DNA of 64,000 nucleotides from Flavobacteriaceae bacterium (lineage in GTDB: Bacteria > Bacteroidota > Bacteroidia > Flavobacteriales > Flavobacteriaceae). This document shows, in pieces, positions 18,363 through 27,465 of this stretch. Location: contig JAIPBH010000005.1 in NCBI GenBank assembly GCA_021739635.1, positions 124,001 through 188,000 of the forward strand, read 5' to 3'. The notes beneath the pieces are model-generated. The model was given only the letters and a program-made list of their open reading frames with translations, searched no databases and was not told the DNA's origin. Position 1 is the stretch's first letter. Each line of letters starts with the position of its first letter. The translations under genes and the position numbers were made by a program.

Positions 18363-18943
18363 TGAAATTAGTCATTTTAAATTATGGAGCTGGAAACATA
18401 AAAAGCATTCAGTTTGCTTTTAATCGCTTAGGTCTTGATGCAGTTTTATCCAATAATCCTGAAGAAATTTCAGCTGCTGATAAAATTATTTTTCCAGGAG
18501 TTGGTGAAGCCAGTACCGCTATGAATAAATTAAAAGAAAGTGGTTTAGATAGGTTGATTCCAAATTTAAATCAGCCTGTTTTAGGTATTTGTTTGGGAAT
18601 GCAATTATTATGTAATTCTACTGAAGAAGGGCATACTAAAGGACTTGGAATTTTTAATACGGTTGTTAAACGATTTTCAAATGATGTAAAAGTGCCTCAA
18701 ATGGGATGGAATGTTATTAAAAATTTAAAATCTGATTTGTTTTCTGGAATTAAAGAAAATGAATATATGTATTTAGTTCACAGCTATTATGCTGAACATT
18801 GTGCAGAAACCATTGCAACTACTGATTATGGTGTAAATTATGCATCAGCATTACAACATAAAAACTTTTATGGGGTTCAGTTTCATCCAGAAAAGAGTAG
18901 TTTAGCAGGAGCAAAATTATTGCAGAATTTTATAGAATTATAA
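18362..18943 (+). CDS. hisH: Imidazole glycerol phosphate synthase glutaminase subunit HisH
   Basis: HisH is the class I glutamine amidotransferase that feeds ammonia to HisF. The 193-residue product shows the nucleophile C77 in [10 protein letters not shown] and the catalytic H-E pair in [10 protein letters not shown] (about 174-178). The oxyanion region is PQMGWN (about 118-123). The start shares one base with the hisB stop, and hisA follows two bases after. Its partner hisF is in the same operon but after hisA. Confidence 0.96.
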   Translation: MKLVILNYGAGNIKSIQFAFNRLGLDAVLSNNPEEISAADKIIFPGVGEASTAMNKLKESGLDRLIPNLNQPVLGICLGMQLLCNSTEEGHTKGLGIFNTVVKRFSNDVKVPQMGWNVIKNLKSDLFSGIKENEYMYLVHSYYAEHCAETIATTDYGVNYASALQHKNFYGVQFHPEKSSLAGAKLLQNFIEL

Positions 18944-18945
18944 CC

Positions 18946-19680
18946 ATGAGAATTATACCAGCCATAGACATTATAGATGGAAAATGCGTTCGTTTAACTA
19001 AAGGCGATTACGAAACTAAAAAAGTCTATAATGAAAATCCACTTGAAGTTGCCAAAGCATTTGAAGCTTCGGGCATTGAATATTTACATTTGGTTGATTT
19101 AGATGGAGCAAAAGCGCAACACATAGTTAATTTTAAAGTATTGGAGCAAATAGCTTCAAAAACTAGTTTAAAAATCGATTTTGGTGGCGGACTTAAAGCT
19201 AATGAAGATTTGTATATTGCTTTTAACTCTGGTGCTAAACAAATTACAGGAGGTAGTATCGCTGTTAAAAACCCAAAAATATTTGAAGGTTGGATATCAA
19301 AATATGGTGCTGCTAAAATTATTTTAGGAGCTGATAGTGATCAAGGGAAAGTATCTATTAGTGGTTGGATGGAACAAAGCAAAGAAGATTTAATTCCTTT
19401 TATTAAAGACTATCAAAAGAAAAGCATTCAGTACGTTATTTGTACAGATATTTCAAAAGATGGGATGCTTGAAGGTCCTTCCATAGAATTATATAAAAAT
19501 ATCATTGCCGAATGTAGTAACAGTAGTAACGGTCAATCTATTAAATTAATTGCTTCAGGTGGTATTTCATCTATCGAAGAATTGCCAATACTTAAAGAAA
19601 TAGGTTGTGAAGGGGTGATTATTGGAAAAGCTATTTATGAAAATAGAATAAGTTTAAAACAACTTGAAAAATTTGTCTAA
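18946..19680 (+). CDS. hisA: ProFAR isomerase HisA
   Basis: HisA isomerises the aminoaldose ProFAR to the aminoketose PRFAR by an Amadori rearrangement. The 244-residue beta/alpha barrel has the catalytic aspartate D8 in [14 protein letters not shown], the second aspartate region in [13 protein letters not shown] (about 163-175), and phosphate-binding glycine loops DFGGGLKA and IASGGISS. It is slightly divergent between the last two motifs ([12 protein letters not shown] insertion-like loop). A long structured gap separates it from hisF. Confidence 0.95.
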   Translation: MRIIPAIDIIDGKCVRLTKGDYETKKVYNENPLEVAKAFEASGIEYLHLVDLDGAKAQHIVNFKVLEQIASKTSLKIDFGGGLKANEDLYIAFNSGAKQITGGSIAVKNPKIFEGWISKYGAAKIILGADSDQGKVSISGWMEQSKEDLIPFIKDYQKKSIQYVICTDISKDGMLEGPSIELYKNIIAECSNSSNGQSIKLIASGGISSIEELPILKEIGCEGVIIGKAIYENRISLKQLEKFV

Positions 19681-19686
19681 AATTAA

Positions 19687-19754
19687 AAGTACAATATTAA
19701 ATTTTAGAAGTAAAAACCTCAGAAATAAAATTTTTAACTTTTAATATCGTACTT
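19687..19754. repeat. Long imperfect hairpin in the hisA-hisF gap
   Basis: AAGTACAATATTAA (19687-19700) pairs with TTAATATCGTACTT (19741-19754) at 13 of 14 positions. An inner ATTTTA (19701-19706) can pair with TAAAAT (19726-19731). The loop contains AAAAACCTCAGAAA. The layout resembles the leuC-leuD gap at 26798-26840, which also has an ACCTCA loop. There is no T-run after the right arm, so read-through to hisF is expected. Confidence 0.55.
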
Positions 19755-19806
19755 CTAACTTAAAAATATGTTTAATTAAGTTTAAATTATTGGTTATCTG
19801 GTTTTT

Positions 19807-19846
19807 ATAACTTTATAACTTTATAACTTTATAACTTTATAACTTA
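19807..19846 (+). repeat. Tandem 8-bp repeat before hisF
   Basis: The unit ATAACTTT repeats from 19807 in five nearly perfect copies, the last ending in TA. It ends seven bases before the hisF ATG, so the repeat forms the translation-initiation leader of hisF. Copy number of such short units can vary by slippage. Confidence 0.85.
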
Positions 19847-19852
19847 AAATAA

Positions 19853-20608
19853 ATGTTAACAAAACGAATCATTCCGTGTTTAGATATTAAAAATGGGAGA
19901 ACAGTTAAAGGAGTCAATTTTATTGATTTGAGAGATGCTGGTAATCCTGTTGAATTGGCTAAGCAATACGCCAATATGGGTGCAGATGAGTTAGTGTTTC
20001 TTGATATTTCAGCCACTTTAGAAGGAAGAGCCACTACTTTAGAAATGGTATTACATGTGGCTGAACAGGTTAATATTCCATTTACGGTTGGAGGTGGCAT
20101 TTCGTCCATTGAGCATGTAGATGCTTTATTGCAATGTGGGGCAGATAAAATATCTATCAATTCATCAGCAGTTAAAAGGCCTGAATTGGTCAATGAATTA
20201 GCTGAAAAATTTGGAAGTCAATGCGTTGTTGTTGCTATTGATGCTAAGGAAGTTAACGGACAATGGAAAGTGCATTTAGCAGGTGGAAGTATTCCAACGG
20301 ATATCGATTTATTTGAATGGGCTAAAGAAGTGGAACAACGTGGCGCAGGTGAAATTTTATTCACGTCCATGAATCATGATGGTACTAAAAATGGCTTTGC
20401 AAATAAAGCATTGGCTAAACTTTCAGAAACATTAAATATTCCAATTATTGCTTCTGGAGGCGCAGGAACTATGCAACATTTTGTTGATACCTTTAAAGAT
20501 GGTAAGGCCGATGCTGCTTTGGCTGCCAGTGTATTTCACTTTGGAGAAATACCCATTCCAGAATTAAAAAAAGAATTAAAAAAACATCATATAGAAGTAC
20601 GGCTTTAG
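19853..20608 (+). CDS. hisF: Imidazole glycerol phosphate synthase cyclase subunit HisF
   Basis: HisF uses ammonia channelled from HisH to make imidazole glycerol phosphate and AICAR from PRFAR. The 251-residue barrel has D11 in [17 protein letters not shown], the second catalytic aspartate in [20 protein letters not shown] (about 130), [12 protein letters not shown] and the phosphate loops VGGGISS and IIASGGAG. The ATG at 19853 comes right after the tandem repeat. Length and motifs are normal. Confidence 0.96.
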   Translation: MLTKRIIPCLDIKNGRTVKGVNFIDLRDAGNPVELAKQYANMGADELVFLDISATLEGRATTLEMVLHVAEQVNIPFTVGGGISSIEHVDALLQCGADKISINSSAVKRPELVNELAEKFGSQCVVVAIDAKEVNGQWKVHLAGGSIPTDIDLFEWAKEVEQRGAGEILFTSMNHDGTKNGFANKALAKLSETLNIPIIASGGAGTMQHFVDTFKDGKADAALAASVFHFGEIPIPELKKELKKHHIEVRL

Positions 20609-20620
20609 TTGAATTACAAT

Positions 20621-20645
20621 CTCACCTTGAGCACAGTCGAAAGGT
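20621..20645. repeat. Short dispersed-repeat remnant in the hisF-hisIE gap
   Basis: The piece contains ACCTTGAGCACAGTCGAAAG, in which ACCTT (20624-20628) and AAGGT (20641-20645) form a small hairpin. On the reverse strand it reads like the TCGACTGTGCTCAAGGT repeats that are common between genes in Flavobacteriaceae; this recognition is from memory and only one copy is in the window. Confidence 0.45.
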
Positions 20646-20672
20646 TTTATAGCTTTCAAAAAAAATTAAATT

Positions 20673-21266
20673 ATGAATATTAAATACGACACCAACGGAC
20701 TCGTTCCAGCAATCATTCAAGATGCAACAACAAAAAATGTATTAATGTTGGGTTATATGAATGAAGAAGCTTATCAAAAAACCTTAGACACAAAAAAGGT
20801 TACTTTTTTTAGTAGAAGTAAACAACGCCTTTGGACAAAAGGAGAAGAAAGTGGACATTTTTTAAATCTTGTAGATATTAAAAACGATTGTGATCATGAT
20901 ACGTTACTTATTCAAGTAAACCCTATTGGACCAACCTGTCATAATGGAACAGATACCTGTTGGGGCGAACAAAACACTTCTAATTACGGTTTCTTTTCAA
21001 ATTTAGAACATGTTATTACAGAACGAATTACTAATAAAGACACCAATAAATCATATGTTGCAAGTTTATTTGCAAAAGGTATTAATAAAGTAGCGCAAAA
21101 AGTAGGTGAGGAAGCTGTTGAAACCGTTATTGAAGCTATGGATAATAACGATGAGTTGTTTCTTTACGAATCAGCAGATTTAATGTTTCATTACCTCATG
21201 TTGCTTCAGGCAAAAGGCTTTACACTTAAAGATATTGAGGCCGAATTAAAAAGCAGACACAAATAA
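20673..21266 (+). CDS. hisIE: Bifunctional phosphoribosyl-AMP cyclohydrolase / phosphoribosyl-ATP pyrophosphatase HisIE
   Basis: HisIE carries the second and third steps of the pathway. The N-terminal HisI domain (about 1-110) has VLMLGYMNEEAYQKT, the FFSRSKQRLWTKGEESGH segment and zinc ligands in NDCDHDTLL and GPTCHNGTDTCW. The C-terminal HisE domain (about 112-197) has the MazG-like helices with KVGEEAVETVIEAM and ESADLMFHYLMLL. The 197-residue length is typical of the fusion. It is the last gene of the his operon and is followed at once by a strong bidirectional terminator. Confidence 0.96.
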   Translation: MNIKYDTNGLVPAIIQDATTKNVLMLGYMNEEAYQKTLDTKKVTFFSRSKQRLWTKGEESGHFLNLVDIKNDCDHDTLLIQVNPIGPTCHNGTDTCWGEQNTSNYGFFSNLEHVITERITNKDTNKSYVASLFAKGINKVAQKVGEEAVETVIEAMDNNDELFLYESADLMFHYLMLLQAKGFTLKDIEAELKSRHK

Positions 21267-21268
21267 TA

Positions 21269-21300
21269 AAGAAGGCTTTAGAAATTTCTAAAGCCTTCTT
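21269..21300. terminator. Bidirectional terminator between hisIE and a convergent gene
   Basis: AAGAAGGCTTTAGAAA (21269-21284) and TTTCTAAAGCCTTCTT (21285-21300) form a perfect 32-base palindrome. With A-rich flanks on the left and T-rich flanks on the right it can stop transcripts arriving from hisIE and from the minus-strand gene at 21320. Confidence 0.85.
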
Positions 21301-21319
21301 AAATTTTATAAAATTCCAT

Positions 21320-21736
21320 TTAAGAAATCCATCCTTTAGAAATGGATTTTTTAGAGAACCATACTAAGAATATGGCAAAAACAATAATACTTATAGTCAT
21401 GCCTATACCTTCAAAATGCCCTTGAATTAAAACATATCCCATTTGAACCATAACCGCTATTAACGATATAATCAGCAATAAATTCGCCCATTTTTTTCTA
21501 AGTAACAATCCAAGGCTTCCAAGAATACCAGAAAAAACCGCGATTGCAAAAGCCGCTGTTAACCAAGAAGGCATATTCGAAATCGTTTCAAATTGTTCAT
21601 CTGTAATGGCAGAACGCCAACGTTCCGTTTTATAGGCTTGCCCTATGTATTGATCAACGCCCATAGCATTCCACAGAATGGCTATAACGCTAACAATCCA
21701 GAACCAAATTGGAGGTTTGTTTGAGTTTGCAGTCAT
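21320..21736 (-). CDS. Small four-helix membrane protein
   Basis: The 138-residue product has four hydrophobic segments at about 11-29, 58-77, 84-103 and 110-126, with an exposed loop between the first two (YIGQAYKTERWRSAITDEQFETISNMPSW). No catalytic motif is seen. Similar proteins are common in marine Flavobacteriaceae and have no known function. It is convergent with hisIE across the shared terminator. Confidence 0.75.
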   Translation of the reverse strand: MTANSNKPPIWFWIVSVIAILWNAMGVDQYIGQAYKTERWRSAITDEQFETISNMPSWLTAAFAIAVFSGILGSLGLLLRKKWANLLLIISLIAVMVQMGYVLIQGHFEGIGMTISIIVFAIFLVWFSKKSISKGWIS

Positions 21737-21843
21737 AATTTTTTAGTTTTAGTTTGTTAATAGATATCCAATTTATAAATTTTTTGCCATAAATAATAAA
21801 ATATCTTACTTTCAAAGTCTTTTACTAAACGTTATAAACCGCA

Positions 21844-22620
21844 TTGAAAAAACACTACTATTTAATAACCGTTCAGTTTTTAGGATATCGTTTTCACGGT
21901 TGGCAAAAGCAACCACATGTAAAAACGGTGCACTTAATGATTGATAAAACCTTAAAATTTATTCTAGAAAAAAAACCATTTAAAACATTGGGTTCTGGTA
22001 GAACAGATGCTATGGTTTCTGCAAATGAGGCAGCATTCGAATTGTTTTTAGATGAACCTCTTGACGATTTTGACGATTTTATGAAGCTTTTCAATCATAA
22101 TTTACCACAAGATATAAGAGCTCTAAGTATTAAAGAGGTAGATTCTGATTTTAATATCATTCAAAGTTCAAAAATTAAAGAATACATATATTTGTTTACT
22201 CACGGGCAAAAAAATCATCCGTTTTGTGCACCGTTAATGACCACCATTTTAGAACCTTTAGATATCGAGCTAATGAAGCAAGGCGCTAAGTGTTTTCAAG
22301 GAACCCATAATTTTAAGACCTATTGTTTTAGAGCCACTCATGAAGGTGTTTATAATAGAACTATTGACCTTTGTGAATTAACAGAAAACCATCTATTTAC
22401 AGCTAATTTTTTTCCTGAAACATCATACGTACTTAGAGTAAAAGGGAAAGGATTTATGAGAAACCAAATACGGTTAATGATGGGTGCATTAATTAAATTA
22501 GGAAGAGGCGATATAACACTTGAATATATTACAGAAAGTTTGAAGCCAGAAAGTACCGAAGTGATGGATTATATTGCACCAGCTTCTGGATTGATATTAA
22601 ATACTATTGAATTTAATTAA
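21844..22620 (+). CDS. truA: tRNA pseudouridine synthase A-like protein
   Basis: TruA converts uridines 38-40 of the tRNA anticodon stem to pseudouridine. The 258-residue product starts KKHYYLITVQFLGYRFHGWQKQPH, shows the catalytic aspartate region LGSGRTDAMVSANE (D at about residue 58) and ends with the family segment GKGFMRNQIRLMMGALIKLGRG. The start is TTG at 21844; no ATG lies between the preceding stop and this N-terminus. Flavobacteria often carry two TruA-like proteins, so this could be the paralogue with different targets. The DUF2461 gene begins ten bases after it. Confidence 0.85.
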   Translation: MKKHYYLITVQFLGYRFHGWQKQPHVKTVHLMIDKTLKFILEKKPFKTLGSGRTDAMVSANEAAFELFLDEPLDDFDDFMKLFNHNLPQDIRALSIKEVDSDFNIIQSSKIKEYIYLFTHGQKNHPFCAPLMTTILEPLDIELMKQGAKCFQGTHNFKTYCFRATHEGVYNRTIDLCELTENHLFTANFFPETSYVLRVKGKGFMRNQIRLMMGALIKLGRGDITLEYITESLKPESTEVMDYIAPASGLILNTIEFN

Positions 22621-22630
22621 AATAATATAC

Positions 22631-23308
22631 ATGAGTGCTACTGTACAAAATGACGTTTTTAAATTTTTAGAAAACTTAGAAAAGAATAATAATCGTGAGT
22701 GGTTTAATGACCATAAAAAAGAATTCAAAACGATAGAGACCGATATAAAAAAAGTTTACCAAGCTGTTTTTGAAAATTTAAAAATACATGATGATGTTGA
22801 CACATTAAAAATGTTTAGAATTTATCGTGATGTTAGGTTTTCAAAAAATAAACAACCTTATAAAACTCATTTTGGCGGTTCATTTCACAGAGTTAAGCCA
22901 CATTTAAGAGGTGGCTATTACCTTCATATTCAACCTAATAACGAGAGTTTTATTGCTACAGGTTTTTGGGAACCCAATAAAGAGGATTTATTAAGAATGC
23001 GAAAAGAATTTGAAATGGATGATGAAGAAATGCGAAGCATTTTAAATGATACCTCATTAAAAAATGTTTGGGGAAATTTAATTGGTGATGAGTTAGTTTC
23101 TGCTCCTAAAGGGTTCAATAAAGAGCATAAAGCCATCGATTTAATTAAAAAAAAACAGTATATATTTATTAAAAAATTTACTGATGAAGAGGTATTAAAA
23201 TCTGACTTTACATTAAAAGTAGATATGTCATTTAAAACAATAAGACCCTATTTTAATTATATGAGTGATGTGCTTACTACCGATTTAAATGGTGTTTCAT
23301 TAATTTAA
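22631..23308 (+). CDS. DUF2461 family protein
   Basis: From the ATG at 22631 the product has 225 residues. It carries the marks of the DUF2461 (TIGR02453) family: FKFLENLEKNNNREWFNDHKKEF near the N-terminus, then MFRIYRDVRFSKNKQPYKTHFGGSF and GGYYLHIQPNNESFIATGFWEP. These proteins are widespread and have no established biochemical role. The frame could extend to a TTG at 22607 inside truA, but the ATG is the better start. The stop overlaps the stop of the convergent gene by four bases. Confidence 0.85.
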   Translation: MSATVQNDVFKFLENLEKNNNREWFNDHKKEFKTIETDIKKVYQAVFENLKIHDDVDTLKMFRIYRDVRFSKNKQPYKTHFGGSFHRVKPHLRGGYYLHIQPNNESFIATGFWEPNKEDLLRMRKEFEMDDEEMRSILNDTSLKNVWGNLIGDELVSAPKGFNKEHKAIDLIKKKQYIFIKKFTDEEVLKSDFTLKVDMSFKTIRPYFNYMSDVLTTDLNGVSLI

Positions 23309-23721
23309 ACAGCACTTAAAAACTCCGGCCTTTCAAACAATTGAATGTTACTAATCAAGCGATCTTTAACAATTCCCATCATACGTTTGTTTAAAGCCGA
23401 TGAGTTTTGAATATAAATCAAGTATTCTTCAACCGTAAAAAGACCTATAACTATTCCTTTTAAAGAGTTTCTAAATTTTATATCTCTTTGAATAGAATTT
23501 TCAATATAACTCATCTTTTTTTCAACGGTTAAATCATAAAAAGAAGATTTATATTTATTTACATAGTTTTTAAACACTTCAATAAGTAAGTCATTTTGCA
23601 ACTTAATTATGGGTCTTAATACCAAATTTTGAAATCGTTCATCATCACTCATGTTTTCATGAATGGTTTCCGTAGAAATTTCGGGGCGAATGCTTTCAAG
23701 GTTAGATTGTCTAGTGGTCAT
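23305..23721 (-). CDS. Conserved helical protein of unknown function
   Basis: The 138-residue product is mostly alpha-helical, with no signal peptide or membrane segment: ERFQNLVLRPIIKLQNDLLIEVFKNYVNKY followed by a central helix pair and ending IVKDRLISNIQLFERPEFL. It looks like a cytoplasmic protein family of Flavobacteriaceae that databases sometimes label glyoxalase; nothing in the sequence supports that name. Its stop codon overlaps the DUF2461 stop on the other strand. Confidence 0.7.
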   Translation of the reverse strand: MTTRQSNLESIRPEISTETIHENMSDDERFQNLVLRPIIKLQNDLLIEVFKNYVNKYKSSFYDLTVEKKMSYIENSIQRDIKFRNSLKGIVIGLFTVEEYLIYIQNSSALNKRMMGIVKDRLISNIQLFERPEFLSAV

Positions 23722-23861
23722 GACATTGATTTTTATTAAAATTATAGATTTATAAAATAAAATAAAACAATTGCTTTTTTACTTTTTAACTAGGTTATTA
23801 ACAATTTTGAAATTCATACCTTTAATCTTTAAAAAATGAATAACAATTAATATTAAAATTT

Positions 23862-24752
23862 ATGAAATTTGGCAGTGTAGATAATCCTGAAAATATAGAT
23901 TTTACCTTACCCAAAGACCATTTACATACCAAAAGTGTTTTAAATAAATTTAAAGATGATAATATCCCAGAAATTTATGTGGGTTGTGCCAAATGGAATA
24001 AAGCCGATTTAAAAGGATTTTATCCTAAAGGAACTAAAGATGAGTTGGTTTATTATGCGTCTCAGTTTAATTCTATTGAGTTAAATGCCACATTTTACAG
24101 AATATTTCCTGCACAACAATTTGAAAGTTGGTACGAAAAAGCGCCCAAAGGATTTAAATTTTTTCCAAAACTCAATCAAGAAATTAGCCATTTGAAACGC
24201 TTGGTAGAAGTGAAAAATGTAGTTGAAAACTATTTGTATCATGCATCAAATCTTAAAGAAAAACTAGGAACTATCTTTTTGCAAATGCATAATAATTTTA
24301 GTCCTAAAGATTTTGATAGAGTAGTAGATTTTGTACAAAATTGGCCAAATGAATTACCATTGGCCATTGAATTTAGGCATACCAATTGGTTTAATGATTT
24401 AGCTATTGCTAATGATTTATATCAATTACTAGAAGAGCATAATATTTCAAATATTATAGTTGATACCGCTGGAAGACGAGATTTATTACACATGAGATTA
24501 ACTAATTCTACAGCCTTTGTTCGTTATGTTGGTGCAAACCATAAAAGCGATTATAAACGATTAGATGATTGGATAGAACGATTAAAACTTTGGAAAGACG
24601 AAGGCATCAAAGAAATTGATTTCTTTATTCATCAAAATATTGAAAAAGAATCGCCATTGCTTTCAGCTTATTTTATAAAAAAATTAAACAAAGAATTAGG
24701 GTATTCATTAACAATTCCAAATGATGATTCTCAACAAAGTTTATTGTTATAA
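23862..24752 (+). CDS. DUF72 family protein
   Basis: The 296-residue product belongs to the DUF72 (YecE-like) TIM-barrel family. Recognisable blocks are IYVGCAKWNKADLKGFYPKG (about 38-57), YASQFNSIELNATFYRI, GFKFFPKLNQEISHLKRL, LPLAIEFRHTNWF and VRYVGANHKSDY. The family is thought to adopt a fold like that of metal-dependent sugar isomerases, but its reaction is not established. The thioesterase gene follows 12 bases later and is probably cotranscribed. Confidence 0.88.
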   Translation: MKFGSVDNPENIDFTLPKDHLHTKSVLNKFKDDNIPEIYVGCAKWNKADLKGFYPKGTKDELVYYASQFNSIELNATFYRIFPAQQFESWYEKAPKGFKFFPKLNQEISHLKRLVEVKNVVENYLYHASNLKEKLGTIFLQMHNNFSPKDFDRVVDFVQNWPNELPLAIEFRHTNWFNDLAIANDLYQLLEEHNISNIIVDTAGRRDLLHMRLTNSTAFVRYVGANHKSDYKRLDDWIERLKLWKDEGIKEIDFFIHQNIEKESPLLSAYFIKKLNKELGYSLTIPNDDSQQSLLL

Positions 24753-24764
24753 AAAATATAAGAA

Positions 24765-25151
24765 ATGAAATTTCACACACGCAAATGGGTAAAACCAGAA
24801 GATTTAAATCCAAACGGAACATTGTTTGGCGGGCGCCTTTTAGAATGGATAGATGAAGAAGCGGCTTTATATACCATCATTCAATTAGAAAATCAAAAAG
24901 TAGTCACCAAATATATGAGTGAAATTGATTTTAAATCTTCTGCTAGACAAGGAGATATTGTAGAAATTGGTATTGAAGTTGTTAAATTTGGAAAAGCATC
25001 TTTGACTTTAAGTAGTGAAGTTAGAAATAAAATGACACACGAAACTATTATAACAATTTCAAACATTGTAATGGTAAATTTAGGTCCTGATGGTAAAGCT
25101 AAACCTCATGGGAAAACCCATATAGAATTTGTAGAGGATAGATTAAAGTAA
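24765..25151 (+). CDS. Acyl-CoA thioesterase of the hotdog fold
   Basis: The 128-residue product resembles the YciA/BFIT-type acyl-CoA hydrolases. The characteristic start RKWVKPEDLNPNGTLFGGRLLEWIDEEAA carries the substrate-loop asparagine/glycines and the acidic residue of the active site. The second half (IDFKSSARQGDIVEIGIEVVKFGKASLTLSSEV) is the hotdog sheet. A single domain of this size forms hexamers in known relatives. It likely trims medium- or long-chain acyl-CoA in the cytoplasm. It closes the DUF72 unit; the region 25152-25281 after it has no gene. Confidence 0.88.
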   Translation: MKFHTRKWVKPEDLNPNGTLFGGRLLEWIDEEAALYTIIQLENQKVVTKYMSEIDFKSSARQGDIVEIGIEVVKFGKASLTLSSEVRNKMTHETIITISNIVMVNLGPDGKAKPHGKTHIEFVEDRLK

Positions 25152-25281
25152 TAATTGAAAATATTATCTTTAAAATTTATAAGCAAACTACCATTTCTAT
25201 TGAGATAAAATCGATTTTTAATCAAATCATTAATAATACTATAAAAATGATTATCTATACATCGTAACTTTTAGTATTATG

Positions 25282-25311
25282 TTGAAAAAAGATGAGTTTT
25301 TCATAAATTTG
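25282..25311 (+). promoter_or_regulatory. Near-consensus promoter of the leu operon
   Basis: TTG (25282-25284), 19 bases, then TAAATTTG (25304-25311) is an almost ideal Bacteroidota housekeeping promoter. It leaves about 63 bases of leader before the leuC ATG. Unlike the his operon, no leader peptide rich in leucine codons and no terminator was found in that leader. Confidence 0.75.
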
Positions 25312-25381
25312 CCATCCTTATAACTTGTTGTATTATTAAGATATATTTAACTTCAAGTTTTAATATTAAATTAAAGAATTT

Positions 25382-26779
25382 ATGAGCAAAACATTGTTTG
25401 ACAAAGTATGGGATTCACACGTTGTTAGAAAAATAGAAGGAGGACCTGATGTATTTTTTATTGATCGTCATTTTATTCATGAAGTAACAAGTCCGGTAGC
25501 ATTTCTTGGATTAAAAACCAGAGGTTTAAAAGTATTATATCCAGAACGCACGTTTGCTACGGCCGATCATAATACACCAACCATTAATCAACACTTACCT
25601 GTTGAAGACCCATTGTCTGCAAATCAATTAAAGGCTTTAGAAGATAATTCAAAAGAATATGGCATCAGTCACTGGGGTTTAGGAGATAAAAAAAATGGTA
25701 TTGTACATGTTGTAGGTCCTGAAAATGGCATAACCTTTCCAGGAGCAACCATCGTTTGTGGAGATTCACATACATCAACTCATGGTGCTTTTGGTGCTAT
25801 TGCTTTTGGCATAGGTACTTCAGAAGTTGAAATGGTGCTATCTACACAATGTATTATGCAACCAAAACCTAAGAAAATGCGTATTAATATTAATGGGCAA
25901 TTAGGTAAAGGCGTGACACCGAAAGATGTCGCTTTGTATATTATTTCCCAACTTACAACTTCTGGAGCAACAGGTTATTTTGTTGAATATGCTGGTGATG
26001 TTTTTGAAAACATGACCATGGAAGGAAGAATGACAGTTTGTAATTTGTCTATTGAAATGGGTGCTCGTGGAGGTATGATTGCTCCAGATGAAACGACATT
26101 TGCTTATTTAAAAGATAAACCATTATCACTAAAAGGAGAAGAATGGAATAAAGCAGTATCACATTGGAAAACGTTAAAAACGGATGCCGATGCTACTTTT
26201 GATAAAGAATTAACTTTTTCAGCAGCTGATATTGAACCTATGATTACTTATGGCACCAATCCAGGTATGGGTATGGGTATTTCTAAAAATATTCCTGATG
26301 CTAATCAAGTTGAAGGTGGAGTTGCTACTTATAAAAAATCATTAGAATATATGGGTTATCATGAAAATGATTCCATGTTAGGTAAAAAAATTGATTATGT
26401 GTTCTTAGGAAGTTGTACTAATGGTAGAATTGAAGATTTTCGTGCGTTTGCATCAATTGTGAAAGGAAAGAAAAAAGCAGATCATGTTACTGCATGGTTA
26501 GTTCCAGGATCTCATGAAGTTGAAGCTTTAATTAAAGAAGAAGGCATTCTAGATATAATTACTGAAGCTGGATTTGTATTAAGACAACCTGGTTGTTCTG
26601 CATGTTTAGCTATGAATGATGATAAAGTTCCTGCAGGAAAATACGCAGTTAGTACATCAAATAGAAATTTTGAAGGTCGTCAAGGTCCAGGTTCAAGAAC
26701 ATTATTAGCAAGTCCATTAGTAGCTGCTGCTGCTGCTGTGACTGGTGTAGTAACAGACCCAAGAACTCTTTTACAATAA
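25382..26779 (+). CDS. leuC: 3-isopropylmalate dehydratase large subunit LeuC
   Basis: LeuC with LeuD isomerises 2-isopropylmalate to 3-isopropylmalate (and citramalate to methylmalate). It is a 465-residue aconitase-family protein. The [4Fe-4S] ligands are C345 ([11 protein letters not shown]), C405 and C408 ([10 protein letters not shown]). Other landmarks are the early [14 protein letters not shown], the ADHNTPT segment, and [26 protein letters not shown] run of alanine codons (26725-26740) is within the protein and is ordinary. It opens the operon leuC-leuD-synthase-leuB. Confidence 0.96.
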   Translation: MSKTLFDKVWDSHVVRKIEGGPDVFFIDRHFIHEVTSPVAFLGLKTRGLKVLYPERTFATADHNTPTINQHLPVEDPLSANQLKALEDNSKEYGISHWGLGDKKNGIVHVVGPENGITFPGATIVCGDSHTSTHGAFGAIAFGIGTSEVEMVLSTQCIMQPKPKKMRININGQLGKGVTPKDVALYIISQLTTSGATGYFVEYAGDVFENMTMEGRMTVCNLSIEMGARGGMIAPDETTFAYLKDKPLSLKGEEWNKAVSHWKTLKTDADATFDKELTFSAADIEPMITYGTNPGMGMGISKNIPDANQVEGGVATYKKSLEYMGYHENDSMLGKKIDYVFLGSCTNGRIEDFRAFASIVKGKKKADHVTAWLVPGSHEVEALIKEEGILDIITEAGFVLRQPGCSACLAMNDDKVPAGKYAVSTSNRNFEGRQGPGSRTLLASPLVAAAAAVTGVVTDPRTLLQ

Positions 26780-26797
26780 ACAATTAATAATCAATGG

Positions 26798-26840
26798 TTA
26801 AAAATTAAAATAAAGACCTCAAAAAACTTTTAATTTTTAA
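26798..26840. repeat. Inverted repeat in the leuC-leuD gap
   Basis: TTAAAAATTAAAA (26798-26810) and TTTTAATTTTTAA (26828-26840) are perfect 13-bp complements around a 17-base loop that contains AAGACCTCAAAA. The sequence to its right (AACTTTTAACTTTAAAATATG) runs straight into the leuD start. The layout parallels the hisA-hisF gap. Confidence 0.55.
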
Positions 26841-26862
26841 TTTTAACTTTTAACTTTAAAAT

Positions 26863-27459
26863 ATGGCTTACGATAAATTTAATATCCTTACAAGTACAGC
26901 AGTTCCATTACCATTAGAAAATGTTGATACTGATCAAATTATACCTGCTCGTTTTTTAAAAGCTACTGAACGTAAAGGATTTGGAGATAACTTATTTAGA
27001 GATTGGAGATATAATAATGATAATTCTCCAAAAGAAAGTTTTGTGCTAAATAACCCTATTTATAGTGGAAAAATTTTAGTTGGAGGAAAGAATTTTGGTT
27101 CTGGCTCATCAAGAGAACATGCCGCATGGGCTATATATGACTATGGTTTTCGTTGTGTGGTTTCAAGTTTTTTTGCAGATATTTTTAGAAATAACTGTTT
27201 AAATATTGGTGTGTTACCAGTACAAGTAAGCGCTGAATTTTCAGAACAAATATTCAATGCTATCTATGAAGATCCTAATACTGAAATAGAAATCAATCTT
27301 CCAAATCAAACCATTACTATTGTTTCAACAGAAGCACAAGAATCGTTTGAAATTAATAGTTACAAAAAAGAAAATATGCTTAATGGTTTTGATGATATAG
27401 ATTATCTTCAAAACATTAAAGGTGAAATAGAGTCTTTTGCAAATAGTCTTTTACTTTAA
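26863..27459 (+). CDS. leuD: 3-isopropylmalate dehydratase small subunit LeuD
   Basis: LeuD provides the swivel domain of the isopropylmalate isomerase. The 198-residue product has the expected VDTDQIIPARFLK motif (about 21-33), the GGKNFGSGSSREHAAWAI block (about 72-89) and SSFFADIFRNNCLNIGVLPV (about 101-120). Length matches the family. The ATG at 26863 follows the hairpin gap after leuC. The next gene starts six bases after the stop. Confidence 0.96.
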   Translation: MAYDKFNILTSTAVPLPLENVDTDQIIPARFLKATERKGFGDNLFRDWRYNNDNSPKESFVLNNPIYSGKILVGGKNFGSGSSREHAAWAIYDYGFRCVVSSFFADIFRNNCLNIGVLPVQVSAEFSEQIFNAIYEDPNTEIEINLPNQTITIVSTEAQESFEINSYKKENMLNGFDDIDYLQNIKGEIESFANSLLL

Positions 27460-27465
27460 AATTAA

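Noticed and set aside
19768-19779. Four-codon ATG frame after the hisA-hisF hairpin
   Set aside because: Far too short, and no amino acid bias; it arises from an AT-rich spacer.
19807-19846. CRISPR-like array before hisF
   Set aside because: The unit is 8 bases with no spacers, so it is a simple tandem repeat.
22607-22630. Extension of the DUF2461 gene to 22607
   Set aside because: It would start inside truA with a TTG; the ATG at 22631 precedes the conserved segment.
25312-25381. Leucine leader peptide and attenuator before leuC
   Set aside because: No ATG frame with leucine codons and no terminator hairpin was found in the leader.
26725-26740. GCT repeat in leuC as a microsatellite
   Set aside because: It encodes an alanine run in a conserved part of LeuC; ordinary coding sequence.
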